Position numbers and translations under genes: made by a program. From the NCBI RefSeq assembly GCF_963675165.1, contig NC_087392.1, positions 5,463,442-5,527,441 on the forward strand: DNA of 64,000 bases, read 5' to 3'. Of this stretch, positions 1-10,615 are shown in pieces. Below the pieces are notes generated by a model. The model ran no database searches. It saw only the letters and a list, made by a program, of their open reading frames with translations, and was not told where the DNA came from. The first letter of the stretch is position 1, and each line of letters opens with the position of its first letter. Source of the DNA: Halichondria panicea (Eukaryota; Porifera; Demospongiae; Suberitida; Halichondriidae).

Positions 1-114
1 ATGATAGCCCATCAGACGGACACGGCCAAGTCGAGCTCTTCCTATGGTCTCAGCTCTAAAAAGAAGTCCACTCAAGAGGCCACACCCACTCAAGAGGATA
101 AGAAAGAACAGTAA
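1..114 (+). CDS. 3' end of an upstream gene (partial)
   Basis: The first 114 bases read open in frame 1 and end in TAA at 112-114. The peptide is rich in Ser, Lys, Thr, Gln and Glu, with a charged end (EDKKEQ), and looks like a disordered C-terminal tail. The start lies upstream of the window, so the first ATG here need not be the initiator. No domain is visible and I cannot name the gene. A non-coding ORF is a possible alternative, but the following gap of about 320 bp before the TyrRS start is what one expects between two tandem genes in this compact region. Confidence 0.4.
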   Translation: MIAHQTDTAKSSSSYGLSSKKKSTQEATPTQEDKKEQ

Positions 115-433
115 CACTTGCTAGGCATGCAATTATATTAGCTCTTATATACCCGCCCACTCATATGTGCCCGCCCACTCCTCTGTGTTATACTTATTAT
201 GCTTATGCTGACTCTTTTCCTGATTTCTATTCGATGACTTTATATTTATTTACGATCAAAATGAATTGTTTTCCTTTATCCAATTATTCTTCTGAGGTTT
301 CCCCTCCTCTACAGGCCACTACATGCAGGGATTTCCCCTCAGAATACTTTAATCAACCACATGGTTAATTAATTACAGTGGGTATTCTGAGAAACTAAAC
401 TCTTACAGTGATCTATAGCTACCTAGTGTTGCA

Positions 434-3400
434 ATGGCGGATGATAGCTCCTCCGTGAAGCTCAAGGGGAAGGAGTCGTTTGGAGTGGACCCTGACACTC
501 TGTCTCCAGAGCAGAAGAAGCACTTCATCACCAGAAACCTTGAGGTACGTCACATGGATTCGTGGAGCTGTAGGTACTATACTAGTTTGTCATGATCAAT
601 TCGTGGAGATTTGTGGAACTATAATTATTAAAGCATGAAGCGATGAAATTATGTTAGCTACTACCAAATGGGAAAATCATAAACTTTATAGCAAACATTC
701 GTGCTATACGATACCCAATGACCTTTGCCCCCTGTATGCAGGAGGTACTGGGAGAGGACCGACTGGAGGCTTTGCTGAAGGAGGGTAAGAACATCGGTGT
801 GTATTGGGGGACTGCCACCACCGGGAAGCCACATATTGCCTACTATGTGGGAGTGATGAAACTTGCTGACTTTCTTAGAGCCGGCTGTGCGGTATGTGGA
901 ATGTGTGGGTGTGAGGAGTGTGATGGGGGTGTGAGGGGTGTGGGCGTCAGGATTGATAATGCTAACTAGCTGTGAGTTGAATACTGTATCTCACTAGAGA
1001 GGTGGAGTGGAGTTACTAGCGTACAGTGGTGTCATGTATGTTCATTTATAACTGGTACAGGTCACGGTATTATTGGCGGACCTTCATGGTTACCTTGACA
1101 ACTTGAAGGCACCCTGGGAGCTGCTAGCTCATCGGACCAAGTATTATGAGTTCATCATCAAGGTGATCAGCATACCCCCCCCCCCCCCCCACACACACAC
1201 ACACACACACACTGGCACAGGCTATGCTAGAGTCTATTGGAGTGCCGCTGGATAAGCTCAAGTTTGTGAGAGGAACTGATTACCAGTTGAGCAGGTATGC
1301 CTGCCTGTGTAACCACAGTCCAGCTTTCTTGGAAGAGTCATTAATATCCTGGTGTGTGTGTTTGTCTTCCCAGAGAGTACACTCTAGATGTATACAGAAT
1401 GACATCTGTGGTCACGGAGGTAAGGGATGCATGTTTGAGTGGTCACCAAGGTAAGGGATATACTTCATTCTAGGTAGGAACATCTGAACAATAGCTCTGG
1501 TTAGTTTGTGAGAGGCTTCTTATTTGCATTTTAATGGATTTTTTGTCTGAGTGTTTGGTGATTAACGATGTTTGCACAAACTCTTATTCAGCAATACCAT
1601 TTGAGAATGCAGCGAATGTGCCCCAGTCAGTTTTAATAGTACCTTGTATGTTTAACTATGTCACCCCCCCTCCCTCCAGCATGATGCTAAGAAGGCTGGA
1701 GCAGAGGTTGTGAAGCAAGTCAAGAATGCTCTACTCAGTGGACTCCTATATCCCGGCCTGCAGGTGGGTGTGGCAAGAGGGTGTGGTTACGGTGTACTTG
1801 ACCAACTGTATATACAGGCTCTAGATGAGGAGTATCTGAAGGTGGACGCACAGTTTGGGGGAGAGGACCAGAGGAAAATATTCACATTTGCTGAGAAAGT
1901 GAGTAGTGTAGTCGCTCTCTTCCCTTATCCCCCACATGACATGTCTGTGTCACTTCTGTACATAAGCATGTTAGTCCCCTCGCAGTGTGACCAGGCTATT
2001 TTGTCTCCAATGTTGTAGAGCCTTTATTGCATGCACTGTATGTATGTGTACATGTATCTGTCCTGGTGCAGTATCTGCCTCATCTTGGCTACAAGAAGCG
2101 TATCCACTTGATGAACCCCATGGGTAGGTTGCTGTCCATCTACCACACCCACACACCTCACACACCCCACCCCACCCCCCCACACACACACACACACACA
2201 CACACAGTCCCCGGGCTAACTGGAGCCAAGATGAGCTCCTCAGAACCGGCAAGTTGTGATAATAAAATGTCTGTTGATTCATTATGTTTGACACGTGTGT
2301 AGGACTCTAAGATAGACCCTCTGGACAGTGCCCAAGTTGTCCGCAAGAAGCTACAGAAGGTGATCAATGATGCAATCACACTAGCCTCGATTTCAGGCTG
2401 CCTAAAAAACCTATTTTCTGGCAGCCTGGAATCGAGTCTACCTACAAATATAATTATTCTTGTCTCTTCTGAGTGTTTGACTCAATAGCCGCACACTTGA
2501 GCCTGCCACATAATGTACAGTCATGCGTATGTACCTAGCTTGCATGGTGTTGATCTGTTGGTGTGTGTCTTGCCTCAGGCCTTCTGTGAGCCCGCCAAGG
2601 TGGAGGGAAACGGTGTATTGGCCTTTGCAAAACATGTGCTCTTCCCAATTCTGTCTGGAGAAGGTGAGTGGGCGTGCTCCAATGCGATACAGTCGGACAT
2701 TTTGTGTATCAGTTGACACAAATTGATTGGTAATCTTCTGTAACTATCTTTGAGAGCCCGTAATTTGTTTAGTTGAGCAAAGTTATTTTTTCCCCTGAAA
2801 TTTGGCACATGCAGCTACATAATAGCCGTGTAGTTTATTTTAATGTCTGCTCCACCTCAATAAGACCATTTTTCCTTTGTAGAATTTGTGATTGATCGAG
2901 AAGAGAAGTTTGGTGGGCGTGTGACCTTCACCGTGTATCAGGATCTGGAGGAAGCTTACAAGAAAGATGAAGTGTACCCACTTGATCTCAAGAATGGGGT
3001 CGCTAACGAGCTTAACAAGGTACGTACGTCAGGGAGGGGGTGTGGGGTCATGTGACTGTCATGTGATACTACTATAGATGCTGGAGCCTATTAGACAGCA
3101 GTTTGCAGCAAGTAAGGAAATGCAAGACCTCCGGGATTTGGCCTACCCTGCTGAAAGTGAGTCAATCCGAGATCTGCATTTTTTGTACTGTATATTTTTC
3201 TTCTCTTCCCTAGAGCCCAAGTCTAAGGCTAAGGTTGGAGCCAGTGACAGAGCAGTGGATTACTCTAGACTGGACGTGAGGGTGGGCCGGGTTCTCTCTG
3301 TGGAGAAGGTGGGTGGTACTGTTGAATAACGGTTACAGTGTTGTGGGTGCTTGCTACATACCTGTGCATTAGAATTTAATATTCTCTCGGTAATAATTAT

Positions 3401-3489
3401 ATTGAGCCATATTTTTGTGTGTAATCCTGCAGCACCCTGATGCTGACACACTGTATTTGGAGAAGGTCGATGTGGGAGATAAAGGTATG

Positions 3490-3576
<87 letters not shown>

Positions 3577-4486
3577 ATGTTATTGACAAGTCTTCAAGTC
3601 TCCACATGAATGTGTGGTTTGTGTAAGTGTACAGTATGGCTGCCACTAAAGAAAGGCTAGGTCACAAATGAACAGTTTGCATACAAAACAACCCTCACCT
3701 CTGTATTATTGTTCCCCAAAGATGTCCGATGTAAAATACTGTCACTTCTTGTATTAATTGCTTATCTGCATGTATCAACCCTCCAGAGCCTCGTACTGTA
3801 GTGAGTGGCCTGGCCAAGTACCTCACAATGGAGGAGCTGCACGAACGCAACGTGGTCGTTCTTTGTAACCTCAAGCCTGCCAACATGAGAGGTACTCGTG
3901 TAGTGTACATGTAGCAGGTGTTAATACAGCCTAGTTTTTGTGTGGTAACTATTCGGCCTTCTGTGAATTAAGAGCTAGGTAGTAGTTTTATAAACTGTTT
4001 GTCCTCTTGACAGGGATCAAGTCTGAAGCCATGCTACTTGCTGCATCAAGGTGAGAACACACTAGTATATATTCATGAAGAATCATTGTAACAAGTGTGT
4101 ACACGTGTTGTCCTAGTGATGACAAGGTGGAGCTCCTAGTGCCCCCTCCCGGCTCTAAACCTGGTCAGAGGGTGTTTGTGGATGGCTATAACACTGAAGG
4201 TGAGAGAGAATCCTCCACTGGATATGTGTGTAGGGAATTATTCTACAGAGCCCGATGAAATGCTGAATCCCAAGAAAAAGATATTTGAACAAATTCAGGT
4301 GTGTGTACTATTATGTCGCCGATAATGATAATAAGATGGACATTTTTCATTATTAATGTTGTCATTACTTCCCAGCCTGACTTGAAGACTAACTCGAAGC
4401 TGTTGGCCACGTACAGAGGTATACCATTGAGCACTGACGAGGGAGGTGTGACCGTCAAGAGCCTCTCTGGTGCAAGCATTCGATGA
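434..4486 (+). CDS. YARS1: Tyrosyl-tRNA synthetase, cytoplasmic, with EMAPII-like C-terminal domain
   Basis: Charges tRNA(Tyr) with tyrosine in the cytosol (class I synthetase). Twenty exons read in phase: 434-544, 742-891, 1061-1162, 1221-1294, 1374-1419, 1680-1763, 1818-1898, 2072-2123, 2208-2248, 2303-2359, 2579-2663, 2883-3019, 3078-3156, 3214-3308, 3433-3484, 3787-3891, 4014-4050, 4117-4199, 4249-4298, 4376-4486. The 543-residue product compares with 528 in human. Visible landmarks are the HIGH-equivalent TGKPHIAYY, the tyrosine-site region ending [22 protein letters not shown], the KMSSSE loop in exon 9, and a C-terminal tRNA-binding EMAPII-like domain starting [20 protein letters not shown]. 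The start ATG gives [11 protein letters not shown], directly before the conserved helix. Intron 9 uses a GC donor. The position of the vertebrate ELR cytokine tripeptide reads AHR here. Confidence 0.96.
2382..2440. mobile_element. 59-bp foldback element (TAGNCTCG family) in YARS1 intron 10
   Basis: The left end TAGCCTCGATTTCAGGCTGC pairs with the right end, whose reverse complement reads TAGACTCGATTCCAGGCTGC, around a short A/T-rich loop. Ends resemble the hairpins at 10388-10490 and 18488-18541. I see no clear target duplication here, so this copy is old or its flanks have drifted. Confidence 0.6.
3491..3574. repeat. (GT)n microsatellite, about 42 units
   Basis: A nearly pure run of alternating G and T begins six bases after the exon 15 donor of YARS1 and fills the first part of intron 15. 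Both strands give meaningless poly Cys-Val or Thr-His frames across it. Confidence 0.95.
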
Positions 4487-5031
4487 ACTATTTTGACAGT
4501 ATACATTACATGAATCAAGAGAATATGAAAATTTTATAGATTAACATCTTTGGGGTTGGTAAAAATCATTAACAAAACAGACATTCTTTCTCGAGGTCAG
4601 GACGTATTAATAATGGCGGCACATGTGGGCGCACGTGATTGAAATTGATCGTCCATCTTGAAAAAAATGGCCACCTTTACCCAGAAGATATTTTGATCGC
4701 TTTCTCTCGACTGTGCCTCTATCTATACCTTCAAAGTACCACCAAACTGTGTGCAGCTACTATCTAAGTGACCTATTCTGAATTCAAGTCTTATAATCGC
4801 CTCAGTGTGTGTGGATTGAGATTTGTGTCAAAGTTGGAAAGGTGCGGCTCAACACATAATTTTTGGGTAGCGAGCTTCTTTGTGGTACTATCTATACCCT
4901 ACTAACTTTAGTATGTCTACCGAGTAGAAGTCACTACACTGGTCTAGCGCCTACAGTTAACCTCTCTACATGTATAAAAAGCTTAAATCTTATCTAAAAA
5001 TGACTAAGTCCTTAATTTTCACCCAGGGACT
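4487..5031. other. Intergenic gap between YARS1 and the zinc-finger gene
   Basis: No coding pattern is seen. The stretch must hold the YARS1 3' UTR and the promoter and 5' UTR of the next gene. E-box-like sites CACATGTG and GCACGTG lie near 4620-4640. No convincing AATAAA or TATA box was found. Confidence 0.5.
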
Positions 5032-7265
5032 ATGTCAGAGGTTGCTCCAGCCACCCTGGAAAGCGAGATTGCCGTCGGCGAGATTCTGACAACCCTAGCA
5101 ACTGATGTCGTGGAAACGATTGCCGTTACTGAACCAGCAACAACTGTAGCAGTCGAGGAAATTGTCATTCCTATGCCTGGTGGAGACTCATCGGCCAATC
5201 ACACTGCTGCCGTCATGCAATCTATCATCGAGGCTCTGACAAGTGCTGCCACAGAAACGGCCGGTCTAGCTACCAATACTGACGACGAAAACAACAGCAG
5301 AGATTCGGCCGATGAAAGTGCGAATTCAGAGGATAATATCGAAGCTGCTACAATTGAAGGGGATAACTCTGGCAGTATTGCCGCTGCTGCCGCCGCTCTA
5401 CAAGTACTGGCCAACAAAGCTAGCAGCCTAGCTCCGGGTGAAAGCTTGACTCAACTACAGCAAGTATTGCAGCAATCACTCACTGAACTTCCTGGCTCTG
5501 TGGCGTCTCTCGTTAATGAAGTTGCTCAAGAGGTTGTTGTCATGGCGAAAGCCGCTCAACACGCTACTATGGCTGCCGAATCAATGATTGAAATCGAACC
5601 AGAAAAGGTCAAGAGGACAAAACGTGGAAAACTTAAAATTCACAAGTGCTCTGAATGCGGGAAAGGATTCACGCTCAAAGTGACCCTAATGCGACATCTT
5701 GATCTCCACACTAAAGAGAAGAATTGCGAGCATTGCGACAAAGTGTTTTTCTCACCTGTGAAGCTAGCTGCCCACATCAAGCATCACCACATACCGTGGT
5801 GTGAGAAGGAGAGGAGCTCTGTGTGCCCCGTGTGTAGCAAGGGCTTCTATAACAACTCAAAGCTCAAGGTTCATATGAGAGTCCACACTGGAGAGAGGCC
5901 ATACGCGTGCTCCTTCTGTGAGAAGTCCTTCCAATGCAGCTCACACTGTAAACGCCACGAGCGTCTGCACACAGGTGAGTTGTGTTTATACACGCATTGT
6001 ATTGCTGCATACTCATGCACAGTTTACAATCCAGTCTCAAATTAGTAATGATTATTGTGTGTCAGTACCTGTACAGTGTATGTTTGTTCAATTCAAGTGT
6101 ACAGCATGTATGAGTGTATTCAGTAATAGACCTTTGGCTTACCTGTGATAATTATTAGCAAGCACACTTTCATGTACTTACACAAAACACATAGGTAGCG
6201 TTTTCCACCCCTTTTATGGTGTGATGTAATGAATTGTATTTTTTACGCAATTTGAGTGTATCCCCCCACCCACACACGACTGTAGGTGAGCACCCCTATG
6301 TGTGTGAGACATGTGGGAAAGGGTTTGGCTCTCCCTCCAATCTCAAGGACCATCTCTACACTCACACCAAGGAGACGCCCTACAAGTGTGATCGCTGTGG
6401 TCGAGGGTTTGCTCAATGGGGGGCGCTGCAACGCCACATCTCTGCCATCCACGACAAGAAGAAAGAATGCACATGTCACGAATGTGGGAAATCATTTGCT
6501 CGAAAGGACTACCTCCGTTTTCACATTCAGAAGTGTCACTGGCACAAGTGTGGATTGTGCAAAAATGCGTTCGAACACGAATCTGATTTTCAAGAACATA
6601 TGAAGTGTTGTGATTTCGTACCTGAAGTTAAAACTCCTTCTTCCAAGAAACGCCGCCTTTCTCCACAAAGTCTACCTACCAAACGAAGCCCGAGCAAATC
6701 ACCACGGAAACGACCTGCCACTGAACCCCGAAAGAGACCAATGTCTGCTATCACTACTCCACGAAAAAGAAGACAAATTCTTGACCCAAGTACAGACTTG
6801 CTATCTGTCTATGATCAGTTTGACGATGACCCTCTGGCTGACCCAGATTATGATGGCTTTGAAGATGCTGAACTAGAAGGTGAAGAGATTTTGGAAGAAG
6901 ACGGTGTTCATATCGATTCTGAGGAGATTCTTGAACAAGAAGAAATATCGCAGCTTGAAGATATCGCTACTGGAGAGATCAAGATATTAACACAATCGGT
7001 GGTGGAGGATGAAACTATTACTGCCACTACTGCTGGTGTGACTGACAAGGAGCCGATACAAGAAGAAGTCGACCAATCAGATGACGGCACTGCCGAAGAT
7101 GATGTGGAGGCTACAAATAACAAGACAGAGGATGCCATGGAGGAAGGCAACAACGAAGAGAAGACAGAGCCGGTAGCTGAGGCAGCACTGGACTCACTGG
7201 TGAACGCTCTCATGTCAGCTGCTGAATTGCAAACACCAGCAGCACAGCCAAACAAAGAAGAGTGA
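5032..7265 (+). CDS. C2H2 zinc-finger protein, probable DNA-binding regulator
   Basis: Two exons, 5032-5974 and 6286-7265, join in phase inside a TGE-P linker (CACACAG|GTGAG), giving 640 residues. Residues 1-190 are Ala/Thr/Glu/Ser-rich and acidic. A basic run (KVKRTKRGKLKIHK) leads into about eight C2H2 fingers at residues 203-525, including HKCSECGKGF, SVCPVCSKGF, YACSFCEKSF, YVCETCGKGF, YKCDRCGRGF and CTCHECGKSF. The last finger ends ..HMKCC and may be atypical. After it come Ser/Pro/Arg/Lys-rich segments (SPRKRPATEPRKRP) that could act as nuclear localisation signals, then a long acidic Glu/Asp tail. The array implies sequence-specific DNA binding in the nucleus. I do not recognise a specific orthologue. 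The first ATG after upstream stops was taken as start. Confidence 0.9.
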
Positions 7266-8010
7266 CTAACCATCTCTGTACACATGACACTGACTGTACC
7301 TTCGTAGAACTATTATAGCATTGATATGATTTGTGTTGCATGTTAGATTAAAAATTGTAGACTTAAATGTTAATTCTCTCATCCTTGACTTTGATATTAC
7401 ACATGGTTCATAATTATTGTCAGGAGTACAGCTCCTGTGTTGTTCATTCACTACTGGTAAAGATCATTACAATTAAATGTGTTATGGTTGTCTTATTTAC
7501 TGGTAAAGGGTCGATACAACATTCAAGTTTTCATTAGAGGAGGGTTTTCATGATCAGCTGAAGGTCACCTGCACTTAGTGTTGTTGGGTTAGTGTACTAT
7601 CATTAAGGGAGACCCCCCTCATATCCTAGCTGCTGCCAGTTCATGAAATTGGGAAGCATAATTATTCACGTCTAGTAAACTTTGTGAGCAGATACTCCAC
7701 ATTATTTGTCAGTATGTAGACGTATGTGTGTGCAGAGTACAAAAAGTAAACCTTTGATTAAACATGTGGATAAAACGATTACAATGATGATGTGAAACTA
7801 CAAAAAACAAATTACAAAAATACAAAGTCATTGATAGCGATATACACACACACAGTAGAGTCACAGTTGCTTTAAGCTCATCGATATGTCACACTCTGAA
7901 CAGGAACCTGCATGGGAGCATACAAACAACGACATTAATACAACACAAGCCACTACGCACAAAATTCCTTGTACAAAATGCACTCAAAAACTCAAAAACT
8001 CACCTCAAAT
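7266..8010. other. Intergenic gap with convergent 3' UTRs
   Basis: The zinc-finger gene and the minus-strand membrane-protein gene converge here. ATTAAA at 7472-7477 is a plausible polyadenylation signal for the zinc-finger gene. On the minus strand, a GAG|GTGAGT donor just after the stop of the 8011-8424 gene and a CATGCAG acceptor near 7908 could form a 3' UTR intron. No other coding sequence is seen. Confidence 0.35.
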
Positions 8011-8424
8011 TTAAATGCGTAAGCTTAGACCTGCCACCATTGCTGCAGGAAGGTTCCTCTGGTACAGTGACTCCTGAGCAGTACCAAGTCCACCAACTGA
8101 TTGTAGTAAGGCATCTTGCAACTGGAAAGCTTCTTGTGTCTCTTGTACAGCCTGCACACACTGAGCTCCTGGATGCTGATTTGCACCAGCTGCAATCCTA
8201 GCCTGAACTAGGACAGTGTTTCCGTGATGAATAGGTGCACCTGTCTCCTGCACCGGTCGCTCAAGTGGTGGTCGTGGCATATGAGCTTCTTCTTGTACAG
8301 GTACCACCCGTAGAGCAGTAGCCACTAATGCAAGCACTAGCTTATAACACTGCCAGAGAGCTACTAGCAGGAGCAGCAGAGTTAGAGCTGCTACTGTACT
8401 AGCAATAATAAAGGTTAAATACAT
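8011..8424 (-). CDS. Small single-pass membrane protein, unrecognised
   Basis: An uninterrupted 137-codon frame starts at ATG 8424 (MYLTFIIAST). Residues 5-35 are strongly hydrophobic (Leu/Ala/Val runs, then WQCYKL), giving one membrane helix at the very N-terminus, either a signal-anchor or an uncleaved signal peptide. The remainder is soluble, with a Pro/Arg stretch (PRPPLERPVQ) and a Gln/Ala-rich end. I know no family with this pattern. Support for a real gene is the open frame, the hydrophobic segment and a TATAAAAG about 55 bp upstream of the ATG. The frame also extends upstream without an ATG, so the start is inferred. It is a single exon, unlike its neighbours, and could be a lineage-specific or chance ORF. 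Confidence 0.45.
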   Translation of the reverse strand: MYLTFIIASTVAALTLLLLLVALWQCYKLVLALVATALRVVPVQEEAHMPRPPLERPVQETGAPIHHGNTVLVQARIAAGANQHPGAQCVQAVQETQEAFQLQDALLQSVGGLGTAQESLYQRNLPAAMVAGLSLRI

Positions 8425-8476
8425 TATTCTGTCTTGGACAAAATTTATCAACTGAGGAATTAGCCGGCCAGGATGC

Positions 8477-8484
8477 TTTTATAG
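8477..8484 (-). promoter_or_regulatory. TATA box (TATAAAAG) for the 8011-8424 gene
   Basis: On the minus strand TATAAAAG lies about 55 bases before the ATG at 8424, the right spacing for initiation near 8450 and a short leader. Confidence 0.4.
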
Positions 8485-9540
8485 AAATAGCAATAATAAT
8501 CTAGCAGTTACTCAAACACCTTAGACACAATCATGAGATAATTATATACAATTTCCCCATATCTTCCAAATTGGATAAATACTCTATATTATTAGCAGTC
8601 AGTAGGGTTTGCACCTTGTGTGTGTGCATGCCATGTACTACAAGTGCCTGCGGGCTTATAATTCCCATAGATACCGACTAAACAGTATCTAACCAGTTTA
8701 GTTGCTAGGTTTTATCACATTATTGCTTTTTAATAAGTGCTGACATCAGCGTTTTACATTCAAATTGCACAGAAGCGACTCATCACCGACTGTGCAGATA
8801 TTTTTCCATATCGCACACCCGGAAGTATTATTGCACACTTGTTATTGCACACTAGGAAGTGATTCTTATTTGGAATAAAACGTTTTCAGCAGTGAGAGAA
8901 CAAGAAAAACATAGTTTACACACTTATAATCATGCATTGCAATGTTTATCAGTCTCTTTTCCTGTTTTCTGATGCTCTGTATCACTTCTGTACTCTTTTT
9001 GCAGTGAAGCTGAGGGTCAGGAGGTTGTCAGTGTTAGTCATATTTAATGCATCAAACAGGCATCAGTGTTGGGAGTGGGTGCTTTGAGCGGAGTATTGCA
9101 CATGTAGAAGTGTACTGCACCACCTGTTCAGGCTTGTATAAAGTTGTTTTGGCTTCAAAAACGGTTGTCACACTTTTCTTCAGCTATAGCGGTGCATGTT
9201 TCCTCTTCTGATACACTGGAGCATGATAGAAAGCAAGCACATGCTGTTTATCCTTCAGAACTATCCATTTTCAAAACGGGTTGCTGGTTGTCAACGTTTT
9301 TTTGTCTTTTTTTCTTGTCTGTTCTCTACAAAATCTTTAAGTACCCTTCTGCAAGCTCTCTTGGTGTTCTAGAGTCTTATTTCTTTGTCTTTCTAACTGT
9401 TTTCTTTCTCTTAAACTCGTCTTCAACTGGCAGAACTCAATTTTGTTGCTACGCATTCTTCTGGTTGATAAAGCAACCGCATGTTGCGCATGCGCAGATT
9501 CAACCTGCATTTTGGTTGCCAAGCAATAAATGCATTATCC
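8485..9540. other. No gene found; A/T-rich intergenic DNA
   Basis: Short open frames occur near 9144-9653, but they lack a proper ATG and homology-like pattern and run into foldback repeats. GCACAC/TATTGCAC motifs recur near 8810-8860. I see no supported gene. Confidence 0.4.
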
Positions 9541-9643
9541 CATGGATACTGATGATTATCACTCGTCCGTGCCTAGTAACTGTCACTTGGCACTCGTGCA
9601 GTTACTGGCACAGACTCGTGATAATCATCAGTATCCATAGGAT
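9541..9643. repeat. Foldback element (hairpin)
   Basis: ATGGATACTGATGATTATCA on the left is repeated in reverse complement at the right end, with a second inner pair (CAGTTACTGGCAC and its mirror). The whole segment can fold into one long hairpin of about 100 bp. Confidence 0.75.
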
Positions 9644-9646
9644 AAT

Positions 9647-9710
9647 ATCATAATCACAAAGATATGATGCCCTGTGGTGCACAGGGCATCATATCTTTGT
9701 GATTGTGATA
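9647..9710. repeat. Near-perfect hairpin with 24-bp arms
   Basis: A 24-bp arm (9653-9676, ATCACAAAGATATGATGCCC then TGTG) is mirrored exactly at 9680-9703 around a 3-base loop, with imperfect pairing continuing outward. It directly follows the 9541-9643 hairpin. Confidence 0.8.
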
Positions 9711-9775
9711 TATTAATGGATGAAATTTAGTAGGAATGTAGTTTTGTACGAAATGTACACGCTTAAAATGTTTGG

Positions 9776-10170
9776 AGGTCATGTGACCTTCAGCGATGTC
9801 GTTACAGTGTGATTAAGAAGATAAAAAAGGAGGATTAGAAACAAGTGTAGCCACACCCCCAAATTTTTTTATGAAGTACAACTCAGTTTTACCATTTTTG
9901 TGGTGCCCAGATATGATGCGTATCATTTACAGGTGCACAGAAATCAGGAAAACTGTCGCATTTTCTATTTAATGCCCTCTACTTAAATATGCGTATTTCA
10001 ATTTTCCGCTTCACCGAAAATGATAGACATCATATCCGGGCACCATAAAAATGGTAAAACTGAGTTGCACTTCACAAAAAAATTTGGGGGTGTGGCTGCA
10101 CTTGTTTGTATTCCGGAAATTGTAAAGTTGTATATTTCACTGTAGCTCCACCCCTGAAAGTCACATGACT
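9776..10170. mobile_element. About 390-bp inverted-repeat element
   Basis: The left half (GAGGTCATGTGACC near 9776, then CCACACCCCCAAATTTTTTT, AACTCAGTTTTACCAT and GGTGCCCAGATATGATG) is matched in reverse order by the right half, ending with a CACATGAC segment near 10160. Arms are imperfect and the centre is unpaired, as in an ageing MITE. No coding capacity. Confidence 0.65.
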
Positions 10171-10387
10171 TAAAAACACATTCAACATGTTCCTTCATTA
10201 TAAGACTACATTATTGCAAAGTTTCATCAGTTTATATGTAACCATCCAAAGATATAATCACATATACAAGAAATCCACAATAAATCCCAATAATTAATTG
10301 AGCCATCCTTAACAACACTGAGTATGGGCGACTACTTCTTCAGTGACATTTGCATGTTTGCACTAAAAGTTGCTGAATATGCGCGTC

Positions 10388-10490
10388 TAGCCTCGATCCC
10401 AGGCCGAGTTTTCGCTTTTATAACGGTTAGGCAAACTAGTTGTTCGCCTAACCGTTATAAAAGCGAAAACTCGGCCTGGGGTCGAGGCTA
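10388..10490. mobile_element. 103-bp palindromic MITE with 9-bp target duplication
   Basis: Ends read TAGCCTCGATCCCAGGCCGA and, on the other strand, TAGCCTCGACCCCAGGCCGA. The two halves are almost perfectly complementary around an ACTAGT centre. Flanks 10379-10387 (ATGCGCGTC) and 10491-10499 (ATGCGTGTC) form a 9-bp duplication with one mismatch. It inserted about 125 bp upstream of the PAXIP1 start codon. Confidence 0.8.
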
Positions 10491-10615
10491 ATGCGTGTCT
10501 CGCTTGTTAAAGTGTTTAAAGATAACCCCTTTCCCCTAATTTTGAAGTGAAGATTGGACAAGCAGCGCAGAGACGTTTCGCGCAGAGGGACAAGTACGTA
10601 CGGACAGCGGACAGA

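Noticed and set aside
3260-3646. Thr-His and Cys-Val frames near 3260-3646 and similar ones near 2160 and 17200
   Set aside because: They are translations of (GT)n/(CA)n microsatellites within introns of genes on the plus strand.
9144-9653. 169-codon plus-strand frame
   Set aside because: It starts without an ATG, has no recognisable domain or splice partner, and its end lies in a foldback element.
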